A stretch of 64,000 bases of DNA from Rhyzopertha dominica (lineage: Eukaryota; Arthropoda; Insecta; Coleoptera; Bostrichidae): NCBI GenBank assembly GCA_025024175.1, contig QCXZ01000041.1:16177786-16241785 (forward strand). Direction: 5' to 3'. A program made the position numbers and the translations under genes. A model generated the notes under the pieces. The model was given only the letters and a program-made list of their open reading frames with translations. It was not told the DNA's origin and made no database searches. Shown piece by piece: positions 1 through 10,919 of the stretch. How positions within the stretch are numbered: the stretch's first letter is position 1; every line of letters begins with the position of its first letter.

Positions 1-307
1 AGTAACTACTGAGGTATGAAGGTTCTATTCAAAATCGAGCTCAAAGAAGCGTAATATACGTTAAAGTTTTACTGCAACGGTGCTGAACTCCATCAGGCAC
101 ATTTGCAGCTGAATCGCTCGTCGCTCAGTATTTTCGAGCTTCAGAGCGTAATTCGTTGTGGCGACCAGCAGCTAACTACAACCCAAATATATCATATATA
201 ATGAAAGATAATTATTGCCTGAATTCATTTTTAATGAACACACGTGATATTTTAACAGGTTAACATGCATATATATGAAATGAAAAAGTATTTCCAGCTT
301 TGACCTT

Positions 308-379
308 ACCTTGATAGCTCAGTAGTTAGAGCGTTTGACTAGTTTTCAAAAGGTCCCGGGTTCAAATCCCGGTCAAGGC
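308..379 (+). tRNA. tRNA-Thr(AGT)-like sequence, pseudogene or SINE head
   Basis: The sequence folds as a cloverleaf. The acceptor stem is 308-314 with 373-379, with an A-C mismatch at the first pair. The D arm is GCTC/GAGC. The five-pair anticodon stem is 334-338 with 346-350. The T arm is CCGGG-TTCAAAT-CCCGG. The loop CTAGTTT places AGT at 341-343, which would read threonine codons. The pol III B box GGTTCAAATCC is perfect and the A box is good. Two features argue against a working tRNA: position 37 is T where a purine is nearly universal, and the D loop has GT instead of the conserved GG. A tRNA pseudogene or the head of a tRNA-derived SINE is therefore at least as likely. Confidence 0.5.
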
Positions 380-399
380 TGAAAACAAATCTATGAAGG

Positions 400-990
400 T
401 ACTTAATACATCTGGCACAATAAATAATAAATATGGAATTATGGAGGAAGACAGTGCATGAAGTGGAGGTTTATTGGATACCTACTTAGGCAAAACGAAG
501 TCAGTCAAGAACCACCATGGAAACGTGGAAAAAGAATGTAAAAAAAAATTTAGGCGGACGTCAAAGCTTTAGTGATTTATGTAATGAAGTTACTCAAGGG
601 AGAACATAAAGATTAATTTTAACTTTAACCACTAGGGCGACTCAAAGTTGGCCTTCCAAAAACTTGTTTTAGTACAAAACAATTTTCCGTTTTAAATCCG
701 TACGCCTTCCAAGATTTATTCCTCGTATTCTTTTGAGCAGTGTAGATTAAATCTACATTGAAGACGTCAGTAAATAAATTTATAAAAGTTTAACAATACG
801 TAACGACAGATAGTGTATATATAAACCATATTTCAGTACGATGAACTCGAACCAAAATACGATGAACTTTGTACCCTGTAAACACAAGAAGCGTGGAATA
901 CATTATAGATGCTATGGACCCTCTCTCGTATAAACTAGAAATACATGAACGCAAACAGAAATAAGGCCATATATTTTGGAGTGAGGGGTG
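400..990. other. no gene or repeat recognised
   Basis: AT-rich sequence with many stops in all frames. I see no coding frame, tRNA fold or repeat shared with the rest of the window. Confidence 0.4.
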
Positions 991-991
991 T

Positions 992-1309
992 TCAACTAAA
1001 CGTATCTTCCCAGAAATTTCCGCGAACCAGGAAATCCTGTCGTACCGATGGCATAGGGCGCAACGGCTGAGTCTGGGGACTTGAGAGCGTGGTCCACAAC
1101 TTAACCGTAATTGACATAAATACCGCTAATACTAACAATAATGATATAATGGGACGAGCTGCGTACACCGTAAACATGCCCGCCACGTTATTTATGTCTG
1201 CAAAGAGACCAACCCGTTTTCCGCGTGAGTCCTGCATGGCGTCCCGCGTCCTGCTCCGTGCCAAGGCTGTCTGCGATGCGGAGAACGCTGCGGAGTCGTT
1301 CTTTTGCAT
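992..1309 (-). CDS. hypothetical 105-codon frame with one membrane segment, possible exon
   Basis: This minus-strand frame runs from an ATG with an in-frame TAA two codons upstream to a TGA. It lies in an island of roughly 50% GC inside DNA of about 35% GC. The product has a basic hydrophilic N-terminus of about 50 residues, then a hydrophobic stretch at about residues 52-72 (core IISLLLVLAVFMSI), then a short polar tail. That layout would fit the first coding exon of a type II membrane protein. I recognise no family and find no strong splice donor at the 3' end. Another frame on this strand and one on the plus strand (1089-1382) are also open here, so the openness may only reflect base composition. 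Function unknown. Confidence 0.28.
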   Translation of the reverse strand: MQKNDSAAFSASQTALARSRTRDAMQDSRGKRVGLFADINNVAGMFTVYAARPIISLLLVLAVFMSITVKLWTTLSSPQTQPLRPMPSVRQDFLVRGNFWEDTFS

Positions 1310-1714
1310 AATTTATAATAATGCTTCTAATGAAGTGCCCGACCGTGACGCTGTGAAATATCCAGGTGAAAATTACTGCTGATCCGTACACGATAATCGT
1401 ATTAACTCGGAGACGGTAATGTGTCATATATCAATGATTGTTATTATTGGCGTGAAACGAACTTGAGGCGATGGCGCCGAGGAAGGGATGCAATTCAAAT
1501 CGGTATAACTCACATATTGCAATATGCCATTAGAGCAACTTGCTAATTTTTAGTACAGTTTTGAGGTATGGCGTCTGTACTTGGGTATTTGACTTCAGTA
1601 AAAAATGTAGAATTCAGAACACATGCGCCTTTTAACATAGGTACATGCTGTATGTTATACATGTTGCAAAAATTTGTTATCCGGTGATCAGAAATATCCA
1701 GTAGAGTACCATAA

Positions 1715-1948
1715 CTCCATCTAGAGATCGAACAAGCTAACCGAATAAACACGTACGATATCACCCTAAGAAGCATCGATAGGATCATGCAAAGGAACCT
1801 CAGTAAGACACATGAATCAGAACTACCACCTGAAAAAGATGACAAAACAGTTAATAAGGTCCTAAATCTATACACAATTCCTGAAACTTATTCGAGGAAG
1901 AAGAATAGTACAACCAAAATAAGCCGTCATCATACACAGAAATACTAA
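1715..1948 (+). other. unrecognised 78-codon open segment without a start codon at its head
   Basis: A stop-free plus-strand frame of 78 codons ending in TAA. The product is hydrophilic and rich in Arg, Lys, Thr and Ser, and begins LHLEIEQANRINTYD. It could be a fragment of a transposon protein or chance. I recognise no domain. The minus strand is also open over much of this stretch (1543-1875), which weakens the case for coding. Confidence 0.15.
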
Positions 1949-1979
1949 AAGAGGGTATCCACTGGTTGGGTGTACCCTA

Positions 1980-2185
1980 CAAACTTTCCCATTCCAATCC
2001 TCAGCTGTCTGTAGCATGCGCTACGTGGGAGCCCACTAGCAACAAGCTTGTCACCCCTCCAACCCAGCGTAGTCGCACCCGGCTCGGCGATATATCCGGG
2101 AACGGCAGACCATGCCTACTGTGCAGTGGTTTCACACAATCAAATCAATCAGTAATCGTCATCCTAGCAACGACTTCATCATCAC
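1980..2185. other. GC-rich patch of unknown origin
   Basis: About 200 bp much richer in GC than its surroundings, with a 75-codon plus-strand frame (1966-2193) of low-complexity composition. No homology is recognised. It may be the end of a decayed repeat, because the next segment is repetitive. Confidence 0.25.
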
Positions 2186-2259
2186 ATTTTTGAAATGGCA
2201 ACACCACGTTCTCCATTTTGAAAGTCCGCCATTTTTAAGGCTCGAAGCATGACCCTTTA

Positions 2260-2720
2260 TTTTTAGGCTCTTGATTAGTAATAGATTAAAACGTGTTTCA
2301 TCATTTTTGAAAACGGGGATGAAAGTTTGTGCGGGTCTTCTATTATTTTTTTAAGTTAATTGTAGTTTAAAGTATTAAGCGTTATCACTTGGGCTTTTGG
2401 TTAGAAAGCAATAAGTAACCGCTTCAGCGTGTAACAAGTTCCAACTCTAAATGGGTTTAGGAATACTTTTTTAGGTTGAATTATTTACGAAGTTATTTAC
2501 GTAATTATGAAATTGTTTTGGAAATTCCACCCCTAAGGGTGTGATAAGGGGGATGAAAATTCGTATGTGATTTGCGTTATTTTCAAAGCTCTAATAATAA
2601 CTAAACATGATGTTTTCATTCAAGCCTATGGGGAAAAGTAACACATACATTTACGTATCGTTTCACTGTTTTAGAAATACCTTCCCCGAGGGGGTGAAAA
2701 AGGGACTAGATGAACTTTTC
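2260..2720 (+). repeat. degenerate dispersed repeat with GGGGATGAAA-type units
   Basis: Three related segments occur near 2310, 2545 and 2690. Each pairs a short C-rich/G-rich hairpin (CACCCCTAAGGGTGTG at 2528-2543, CCCCGAGGGGGTG at 2684-2696) with a motif like GGGGGATGAAAATTCGTATG. The units are diverged and about 150-230 bp apart. Similar AT-rich, short-hairpin repeats are common non-coding transposon remnants in insects. The class is not determined. Confidence 0.4.
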
Positions 2721-2770
2721 ATTGTTTTCTAAGTAATATTTAAACATTTATTCTTTTAAAATGCATGTCT

Positions 2771-2965
2771 ATGCTGTGCTGTCTGCACCGCAACCAACTG
2801 CAGGTAGATCTATTTAGGGATCATTATAGCTCATCAGTGCATGCCAATTTGTCAGGCTACAGGTCCTTTAGGTAGTAGTACCCATTAAGGCAGCTAGGTG
2901 GCTTTGTTATCATGTCAGTGTAATGCTGACAGATGACATTGCCATTTAAATTCTTATTTACTCTT
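2771..2965 (+). repeat. dispersed repeat family R1, copy 1
   Basis: The head (2771-2840), starting ATGCTGTGCTGTCTG, matches 8848-8918 closely in the same orientation. The tail (about 2872-2960) is the reverse complement of 8991-9078. The two copies therefore share both modules but with the tail flipped. No coding capacity. The copy lies just upstream of the Helitron helicase relic, but membership of that element cannot be shown from sequence alone. Confidence 0.65.
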
Positions 2966-3155
2966 TTAGATGAAAGTTGAAATATACACTTTTGGTTAGC
3001 AATTACATCCTTGTTTGATATCAAGCATATGTTTCAAAATATTTTTATTTCAGTATTTGAAGAGGTATTTGATATTTGGTAGTGATAACAGCATTCCAAT
3101 TATCTAAATAAGAACGTAACATCGAGAACAGAGCCGGCCGGATATTTTTTATGCT

Positions 3156-3817
3156 CATGGAGGCACAGGTAAAATGTTTCTCTTGATTTTATTATTAGCT
3201 AGCGTACGAAAAAATCGCAGAATAGCCTTAGCAGTTACTTCTCCCGGTATCGCACCCACTTTATCAAAATGAGAAAGCACAGCTCTTTCTGCTTTACATT
3301 GCCTTAAAGTCTGATATGTGTACAAAAGCCCGTATGCAAGCTATTAGCAGAACTTTAAGGAATATTAGAAAAAATGGTAGTTCTAGGAGCGATGTTGGAG
3401 TTCTCTTAGCCGGAGACCTCAGACAAACTTGGGCTATCTAAGGGAACAAGAGCTACTAAAGTAACATAATGTATGTTTAAAACCCTCATATTTGTGGCCT
3501 CCTATTCAGAGACTCACTCTAAAGACCAATATGAGAGTACCTTTGAGAGGTAACCCTACTGCTGATCAGTTTATATAGACTTTGCTTCAAATAGGGAAAG
3601 GAAACTACTCTGAATTTAAAGGTAGGGTTGTTAAACCACCAGGTTTAGTTTGCCCAGGTGTCGCCAGCATCAAAAGCATAGCCCATCAAACTAGCTGTGC
3701 GAGCGGGCCATTCTAACTAGAAGAAACCACAAAAGCGACCGAAATTATTACTGTGTTTCTAAATGCATTTGAACGTGGAAAAATGCAGTATAAATCAGTC
3801 GATACAGTACTAAAAAC
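3156..3817 (+). pseudogene. Helitron helicase (PIF1-like) pseudogene, 5' portion
   Basis: The reading frame, with shifts and stops, follows the superfamily 1 helicase domain of Helitron Rep-Hel proteins. The Walker A segment reads HGGTGKMF (3156-3179), with Met where the consensus GGTGKT has Thr. A match to the following helicase segment runs through VRKNRRIALAVTS. A Walker B-like LLAGDLRQT sits at about 3403-3430. TNMRVPLRGNPTADQF follows at about 3525-3570. LCERAILTRR (from about 3694) and QYKSVDTVLKT (up to 3817) match later conserved blocks. Frameshifts and stops (TGA after TLSK, TAA after TWAI) make it non-functional. Helitrons move by rolling-circle replication and this domain would unwind DNA. 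The Rep nuclease part is not seen. The gene is interrupted near 3820 and resumes at about 4530. Confidence 0.85.
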
Positions 3818-4527
3818 CGCTGCAAATTGAATCAATACATTTACGTTTTTATTTCTTATACCATACGATTGGTAATCAGGTTTTGAGCATTTGTTCTTTC
3901 TACACATTTTTTTCTAAGACAAACAGTCTTCGTGATATTGGCAAAGATATATAAAAATTTTAAAATCTGTTTTTTCCAAATAACTTGAAAATTATTAACT
4001 TAACAAAAAAAAATTGCAAGAATGCTTTCTGGTCAGAAATTTGATTAATATATATTAATATAATACCAAAAAAATTGTACGAGCAGGGTTCAAAATACGT
4101 TTTTTGGTAATATTTCGAAAATGCCAAAAGTGATCCTTTTTTGCTAATATCTTCTAAACAGTTTGCTGCACCGAAAATTTATAAGAACGAATAATACTCG
4201 CAGTTATACTACTAATGACATACCAAAACAAAAATTATAAAAATTTGCAAAAAGGGTAGTTACTCCCCAATTTCGCCCCTTCCCGATACCCTACTTACCC
4301 CACAAACAATAGGTCGCTTTGGGTAGTTGAGATTTATACGTTTGCCAAATTTCAAGTTCATATATTATAAGTCTTTCGAAAGCTATCTTGTCCACAAACA
4401 AAACCACACACACACAGACAAGAATTTTGTTTTGCTCAAATTTTGTTTTTTTTTCGTTTCGACCATTTTAAAGCGAATGAGTAAATAAAAATTTTTGAAA
4501 ATTTTGGATGTGGAAGTAAAACGAGAA
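3818..4527 (+). mobile_element. dispersed repeat family R2, copy A, inserted in the helicase
   Basis: About 700 bp starting CGCTGCAAATTGAAT align with 62544-63355 over their whole length, at perhaps 80% identity. Copy A lacks an internal segment of about 130 bp present in copy B. Both end in a CA-repeat tract, a block AAAGCGAATGAG and GTGGAAGTAA. It sits between helicase codons for SVDTVLKT and VNYAVEFLN, so it inserted into the Helitron. CGCTG occurs at both edges (3818-3822 and 4528-4532) and could be a 5-bp target duplication. Copy B also begins CGCTG, so this may be part of the repeat instead. It has no coding capacity, and its class is unknown. Confidence 0.75.
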
Positions 4528-4960
4528 CGCTGTTAATTATGCAGTCGAATTTTTAAACACCCATCCCTGCTGCCATTCCACTTCATACGCTCACATTTTA
4601 GACAGGTAGCACCAAAATGTTATTAAGGAATTTAAACCTCCAAAATTATGCAACGACACCAGACAAAGTAGCGGCACTCTATCCCAATGTCATAAAGCCC
4701 ACAGTTGTTATCACTGGTAGCACCGAAGGAGAAACCTTTGATGCCATCAGAATACTTCAGTTCAACAGAATACATTTCCCGCTTAAGATCTAATTCGCCA
4801 CCACTGTTAATAAAGCATAAGGATAAACCCTTAAAATGGCCAGAGTAAACCTAAGAAGGACTCTTTTTCTCATTGACAGTGTTACGTAGCGGGCAGTCTG
4901 GTGTTTCTAGCGCACGAAAGCCGAACCACAAATGTGATATACAATGTGGTATAAATAATC
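4528..4960 (+). pseudogene. Helitron helicase pseudogene, 3' portion
   Basis: This continues the helicase after the inserted repeat. VNYAVEFLNTHP (from about 4532) is followed by MLLRNLNLQNYATT (4618 on), VITGSTEGETF, a block like FATTVNKAxGxTLKMA (about 4793-4840, x marks stops; the family consensus is INKAQGQ), and a terminal YVAGS...HESRTTNVIY block ending at a stop near 4957. The order and spacing match the C-terminal third of Helitron helicases. Several in-frame stops and at least one frameshift are present. I could not define the Helitron 3' terminus (hairpin plus CTRR) downstream. Confidence 0.85.
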
Positions 4961-4964
4961 TAAC

Positions 4965-7375
4965 GTAACTTAAAAGTGTATATACAATCTCCTATGCGAA
5001 CAACGACACGGACTAGCTATTACAGTATAATTTGCACCCATACAATTAATTTGCTCTGGCGTTGACTGCGACATTCTTTTGTCCATTGGAGATTATGTTG
5101 AGACCAATAGTTGCAATTGTGTCGAAGTACTGATCCATTCAGGCCTACGTATCTTGTTGAAGCAGCAAGAAATGTTAAATTTGCAAACCTAGTATGGGCA
5201 GATTGGAATTCGTGAAGGCTCTATAGCAACCTTGCTGATCCAACAGAAATATGTATTTCTATACCACGTCCACAAATACAGCTAAGCAATTTAACGGCCT
5301 GGAAACCAACAATTCCTTCCTGCAACGCACCTCTGTATGTACGTGCTGAAAAAACGTGATGGGACGCTCCATCGAGATCCACCTACGTCAAACAGCCCGC
5401 GGCGTTGCAGCACTCTAACAACATTCCTTTAGAATTTTATCAATCACGCTCTTCGCCTGTATCGCAGCCACAAGATTCAGCCCACGTTCTCCCTCTTTTT
5501 AAAACGATTTTTCGCTTCACGAATTTTTAGGTCCGTTTTTAACTCACGTCTTATTAAGATTACGGTTACACTGCCACTCAAATGGAATTTGGAGAGGGGA
5601 GAGAGTTGCTGATGCTGTGCAATGGAAATGAGATGGATAAGTATGGCAGTTCCGTTATCTAATAATGAATACTGTAACAGATGAAATGCGTACAACTGCT
5701 GTTGTCACCATGGGAGGCCCGACATTCACCTATCGCATCTCAAAAATAGGTATGCTTTTTTTAAACAGAAAGTGAAATACAGTTCGCAAATTCCCGACAC
5801 AACGCTGAGGATTGTGGTTTGTAAGTGTAGCTTACAAAATTTCCGATTGGAGATGTGTAATGATCATTTACTTCAAGGCCTACATCAATGGTTGCAACTC
5901 ACACTTTATTAACTAACAACGTAACCTCATAAGACACTGTTTCTTAATATGTGGTCCATGGATCCCCGAGATGTTGGTGTTATTAGTGAAAGGGTTCATC
6001 GCTAGAATGTCCAAAACCATTTGTTAAGTAATAATTAATACAATGATTTCCAACATTGGCGCGTGATCTGTTTGACTTTTCGTACCAAAATAAAGAAATC
6101 TCACTATATGAATTTAATGAGAAAGAAAATTTACTACAAAGGTTTGCTTATTTAGCCAAATTTTTAGCCATTTGAAGAAGATAAATCTGTTTATTCAGGA
6201 TTCTGTAGATAAATTGAAAATGGATGCAGCTAACACTGCAAATTCTTCTACGTCCGCAACTACAAAAAATATTAATAAAGTCGAGTAAAGGCCGGCCAGC
6301 ATTTAGCATGCATCGATTTGAAGATAATAAACCACTTACATTCACTTCCAGGGTTTCACTGAAATTTGTAAATTGTAATGTTATCGCATTATGCATCTTT
6401 GCTTACCCTTAGCTTTTTGCGGCTAACTGTACTTGTTTAAATTTAAAATACTGTCTTTTTGTTAATTATCTCTGTCACCCAGGATATCGTCAGAAATCAA
6501 AAGTATTTTTGATAAGCTATTGGTAAAAACATTATTACATTAGAATTAGAGGTTGAACTGCAGACATATATATATCATAATTACGTTGACTTGTTCAGTT
6601 CTACGTAGCGTTATCTCACAATAAAACTGCAGCTGAGTATCGCTTTTCAATCCTGCTATTTCTTATTTAGTGTGTTTAGCGCTCCATTGTGTATGTAATT
6701 TTATCCTATTAAGCTGTTTGATAGCGAGAATCTGTCAATAAATATTCTTGTGGAGCTACTTTGTAGAAATTGATTTTGTTTATATTTTTATAACAATAAA
6801 GTAATTTCTAAATAAAATACTCCATAGTTGTTCTTAATAATATAAAGGTCATTTGTTCAGTTTCAAAAATCGATTTATAACGCTATAGTTTCAACTAATT
6901 GTAGATAAACAAAACGCAATGATAGGGTATATAGAGACTACTTGGACTGAATGTATATTAAACATTTAGTAGAAATAGACGATTTCTAATAAATTCAATG
7001 GCATCAAAATCGTTATACATATGCACTAACCCTAAAGAATACGAAATATAAATATCCTCCGATCGATAAAATCTTTAGCGTTATTAATACCTAATATACT
7101 ATTTGGCCTCCGTAAATAATTTTCGAGGACTACTTACAGATTCTCTCTAGTTGCATCAATTGATTTGATGATAGAGTTTTAAGTGCAGTGTAACTTTATT
7201 TTTCTCATTTTAATTTGGTTTTCATTATTAGGCAGATTCATTCTTAATGTCCATTTGATAATTGTGTAAACTGTAATGGTTAGTTGAATATTTCGAAATA
7301 CTGGTTGATTTAGATTTGATACCCACCAAGTCTGAATTACCCGAGGAATTAACAGTTACTTTATTTAGTTTTAGG
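4965..7375. other. no gene recognised; AT-rich, probably decayed repeat DNA
   Basis: Only short frames without recognisable domains. The first few hundred bases may include the 3' flank of the Helitron. A patch at about 5950-5985 (GTGGTCCATGGATCCCCGAG) resembles tails of non-autonomous DNA elements, but too weakly to call. Confidence 0.4.
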
Positions 7376-7377
7376 AC

Positions 7378-7530
7378 TAGGTGGTCCAGTGTGTAGCGTA
7401 TCTGCCTGAGTAACCGGAGGTTACTGGTGCGAATCCCGCCCAGGACATGGATGTTTGTGCTTGTCAGCTTATATCAATTTGCAACCTCAAACATGGCCCA
7501 GAGCTGAGAAAGCCTTTAGTATTTACAAAT
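7378..7530 (+). repeat. tRNA-derived SINE
   Basis: A pol III A box (TGGTCCAGTGTGTAGCG, 7382-7398) and a B box with one mismatch (GGTGCGAATCC, 7426-7436) are about 33 bp apart. They are followed by CCAGGACATGGATGTTTGTG, a junction typical of insect tRNA-derived SINEs. No clear cloverleaf is needed for such heads. The tail boundary is uncertain because the sequence passes into an ATTTAC/TAAATA-rich stretch up to about 7640. No flanking target duplication is evident. Confidence 0.6.
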
Positions 7531-7770
7531 ACTAAAAAGTAGTTAAATACATTAAATATTTACAATTTTTGAAACAAAATGTATTTATATCAAAAAAAGT
7601 ATTTATAATACCTATAAAGTACATTAATTACTGAATATGTGATAGATATATCACCAATTGTTAAAAAGTGTTTTAATTGCGTAATATAGATCTACGAATA
7701 GAATTAGTTAATTGAGTGTATAACTGTTATAATTATAGTAAAGACAACTAAAGGGTGCGTAACATACAGG

Positions 7771-7796
7771 GTACGTACGTACGTACGAGCGTACGT
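7771..7796. repeat. (ACGT)n short tandem repeat
   Basis: About six units of GTAC/ACGT with one interruption (GAGC) between 7771 and 7796. Self-complementary simple repeat. Confidence 0.8.
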
Positions 7797-8593
7797 TATT
7801 GTTATTATGACTGCATATTCTATGTCCAAAAATAGTATGAAAGCTTCTAAAAAGGTTTCTATGAATTGCTTTCTAACGGAGTTACATCCCCCAAAGGGGT
7901 CACATTGAAGACAGCTTTTTATTATCTCCGACACTTGCCTACATACATTAATAAAACTTTGTGAATGTTTTGATTTTTTCCAATTCCAAAATTTTCCTTA
8001 TGAACATATCAAAACTGTCGGTGCGCGAAGGCACAAATTACTATTAATTTTCAAGAGTTTATTTATTCTATTCAATATTTATTCAATATTTTTCATGAAA
8101 CATATTTATTTTTTGTTACTTTATAGTTTGATATACCTACAGAAATGGTGACCTTACCAATCGAGTGTTTTTGAATAAAATCAGTTTTTAAGCCCTGTTT
8201 GTATAATACTTTCTTACATGGCAACATGCGCAATATGCCGGTATGTAGCATGAATGCATAATGCCCAGACATTTACCAGCGCGATTTAAGGTCAACGTAT
8301 ATGTCGAAAAGTGCGTCTTAATCGAATTGCGGCTCAACTATGCCTGTCCCCATGGCAACGAAGCATACAAGAATTATTTAAAATATATTTTACTCAAAAA
8401 TGGTGAATTTTCTGTAAAACATTGTATAAATACGTACAAGCTTTGTTTGCTAGTCATGAGTCGATAGAAATCAATCAGATTTGATATTTGGTATAACTAT
8501 GAACTAGAGAAATTAATAATAGAGCTCCTTTTAGTAGAAAAAAAAATTTCAATGTGAATCTAATAAAACATTTATAAAAGTATGACGTCTTAA

Positions 8594-8803
8594 CAGTGGC
8601 CTACTTAGCAATTTTGGCTAGGGGAGGGGTCGTACTACCGGTACTACACGCCTCCGGGATTTAGTAAAATACAAAATTAAACATAACATTTATCACCATT
8701 TATCAATATAGAAAATACAGCATAAAGGTTTTAAAAGCCATGATTCTTCATGAGTCTTATAGGGAGGGGTTTCTAAACCTCCCTCCCTATGGGCACGCCA
8801 CTG
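8594..8803 (+). mobile_element. hAT-type MITE, 210 bp
   Basis: The element starts CAGTGGCCTACTT and ends GGGCACGCCACTG, so the termini are inverted over CAGTGGC and partly beyond. The subterminal GGGAGGGG/CCTCCCTCCC blocks are also complementary. It is flanked by CGTCTTAA (8586-8593) and CGTGTTAT (8804-8811), an imperfect 8-bp duplication as expected for hAT elements. No coding capacity; non-autonomous. Confidence 0.65.
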
Positions 8804-8847
8804 CGTGTTATCTGTTTTAAATTTTAAAAAGAATAAAATCCATATTT

Positions 8848-9078
8848 ATGCTGTGCTGTCTGTACCGCAACCAACTACAGATAGATCTATTTCGCTATCA
8901 TTATAGCTTATCAGTGCAGTTTAGGTCTAGTGCAGACAGCACGGCATAGAACTGGTTTTGCCTGTATATCAAATGCTTGGTATGATGTAAGTAAGAATTT
9001 AGATGGCAATGCCATCTGTCAGCATTACACTGACATGATCAGAAAGCGACCTAGGTGCCATTATGGGATCTACTTCCT
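8848..9078 (+). repeat. dispersed repeat family R1, copy 2
   Basis: The head (8848-8918) matches 2771-2840. Its first 15 bases recur inverted at 8933-8947 (CAGACAGCACGGCAT), giving a potential stem of about 100 bp overall. The tail (8991-9078) is the reverse complement of 2872-2960. Non-coding and probably a foldback-type element. Confidence 0.65.
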
Positions 9079-9299
9079 AAAGAAAGAATACATAACTAGA
9101 AAGTGATCTATATAAGTGGTTTATTTGAAGTTTTTGTGAATATATTAAAATAAAACTGAAAGTTTGGTAATATATATAACACCTCTGAAACTGATTTTAG
9201 ATTAGATTCAATGCAGCGCAACGATGAAGCAAAGGAATCTCATTTACCACAATTTTGCTTGTACGTTGCAATCACCGAGTCATTAATTGTAATTTTCAT

Positions 9300-9960
9300 T
9301 TCGTTAGGTCGAGGAATGCAATTCAGCAAAGCCACAGGTGTCTATACAGCTCATTTTTGTCGAAAGGCCAATCGCTAATTATTAAAACTTGCATGCACGG
9401 CGGGTAGCGAATTGAATGCAATTGCACTCATGCGCAATTATAAATTCGCGGTGTTCCTCTAACATCTTCGACTTGCAACATGTGCACTCGCCTTCGGGAA
9501 TCTAGAAAGAAGAGAAATTCCAGCTATTTATCAGTAATTTGAACCCGGTATGACAACCGTGTTACTTGTACTTGTATCATTGTATCGATGCCGCTGTCGT
9601 CAACTATTATCGTTATTAGCTACCATCAATGTAAGCGCAAGAAACGCATAAATTATAACCGTGTGTGCGCGAGCAAGATCGAAAGTAAAAGAAGCACGGC
9701 CGCAGACGACTGAGGTGAGGTACGAAGCGGATCGGCAACCGGTTTTTATTTCTATTACGATGTGATTGAATCTTTGTATTCTTATACACCTGTTACTGCA
9801 TTCCTCTGACTGTTTTTCTCCTGCTATAGACGGAATATGTATGTAATAAAGGTTATCGTATACGGCGATGCAAATACCGAAAGCCTCCTACCGCATCCGA
9901 GAATATGCGCCAACGGCCTCCGGTCTACCTTGAATTGTCAACTGCGGACACAATAAAGTG
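9300..9960. other. single-copy GC-richer island, possible regulatory DNA
   Basis: Non-repetitive sequence with balanced base composition, frequent CpG and TAAT-core motifs, and no long frame. It resembles other islands in this window. Enhancer, promoter or untranslated exon are all possible, and none can be shown. Confidence 0.25.
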
Positions 9961-10429
9961 GTGTGCTTTTTGTGACACCATCACAGTGCTGTAAGTGGAG
10001 CAGGATAAATCCAGAGGATTGGGTTGATGGTGAAGCAGAAGTGTCGACGACAAATCACGAGTGATTGATACGCAACGCGAAGTATACTAACACATTTTTA
10101 ATTCAAACTACATAGCTACATTTAAAAAAAGGGGCTCTACCATTTTCAGAGTGGTCCATTTTTTATTTGCCTCCTAAATCAATCAAATTCATTTTAGGAT
10201 GCTTTTGTCTGTGCAAGAATTCGAAGGTGGCGGACTCTAATTACGTTCCGTACCCCATTAAAATTGGCCGTTATTTAGATGTTCGATCTTGGCACCAAAA
10301 CTATCAACTATGAGGGTAAAGAATTTGTTCGCGAATACTAGATAAATTAAAGTAAAATGCTTTTACTTATGTACGAGTATATTTTATAAACCGCATGCAG
10401 TCCATCTTTTCCAAAATTTCTATTATTTG

Positions 10430-10895
10430 GGGTGTTAAAAAAGAGGTAATAGTACGGACCAAAATAAGCAGAAAAATGTTAGTAATTATAGAGGTCCCAA
10501 AGAAATGGTTTCGGAGATATGGAAGAAGCTGGCCACATTTGTAAAAAGAATACTAGCAAGAAAACGAGAGACCTTAGCATCACTGCGTAGAAACCAGTGA
10601 CAAAAAAAGTGCTTAATGATCAAATGGATCTAATTTGTTCATGGTACCGATAAAGCATCTGCTCGTGAGAATCTTCCAAACAAAAGAAGCATTCGGTTGA
10701 TACTTTCCGCACATTCGTCTTCAGATTTATGCTTTACCCGGGCTACAATTTCTTCTTCCGCATTAAGAGTAAATTTCTACCTGTATCGCGCAATCTTTGG
10801 TGAATTTTTCAAACATACGATGTAATGGAGTCTGACGATTTGGATAAAGATAAAGACTTCGCGCTTCAGTAGCAATGTGCCAACCAAAGCCATAG
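10430..10895 (-). pseudogene. Tc1/mariner transposase N-terminal relic (DUF4817 type)
   Basis: On the minus strand 10895-10655 reads YGFGWHIATEARSLY, PNRQTPLHRMFEKF, then NAEEEIVARVKHKSED and VWKIL after frameshifts. These match in order the DUF4817 helix-turn-helix region of insect Tc1/mariner transposases (consensus blocks like EARRLY..RFPNR and VWRIL). The DDE catalytic part is absent. At 10445-10485 the motif GGTAATAGTACGGACCAAAA matches the end of the element at 33.5 kb, so both belong to one family and 10430-10500 is probably its terminal region. Dead copy. Confidence 0.6.
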
Positions 10896-10919
10896 CGAAC
10901 GAAAATTGTGCACTAACAA

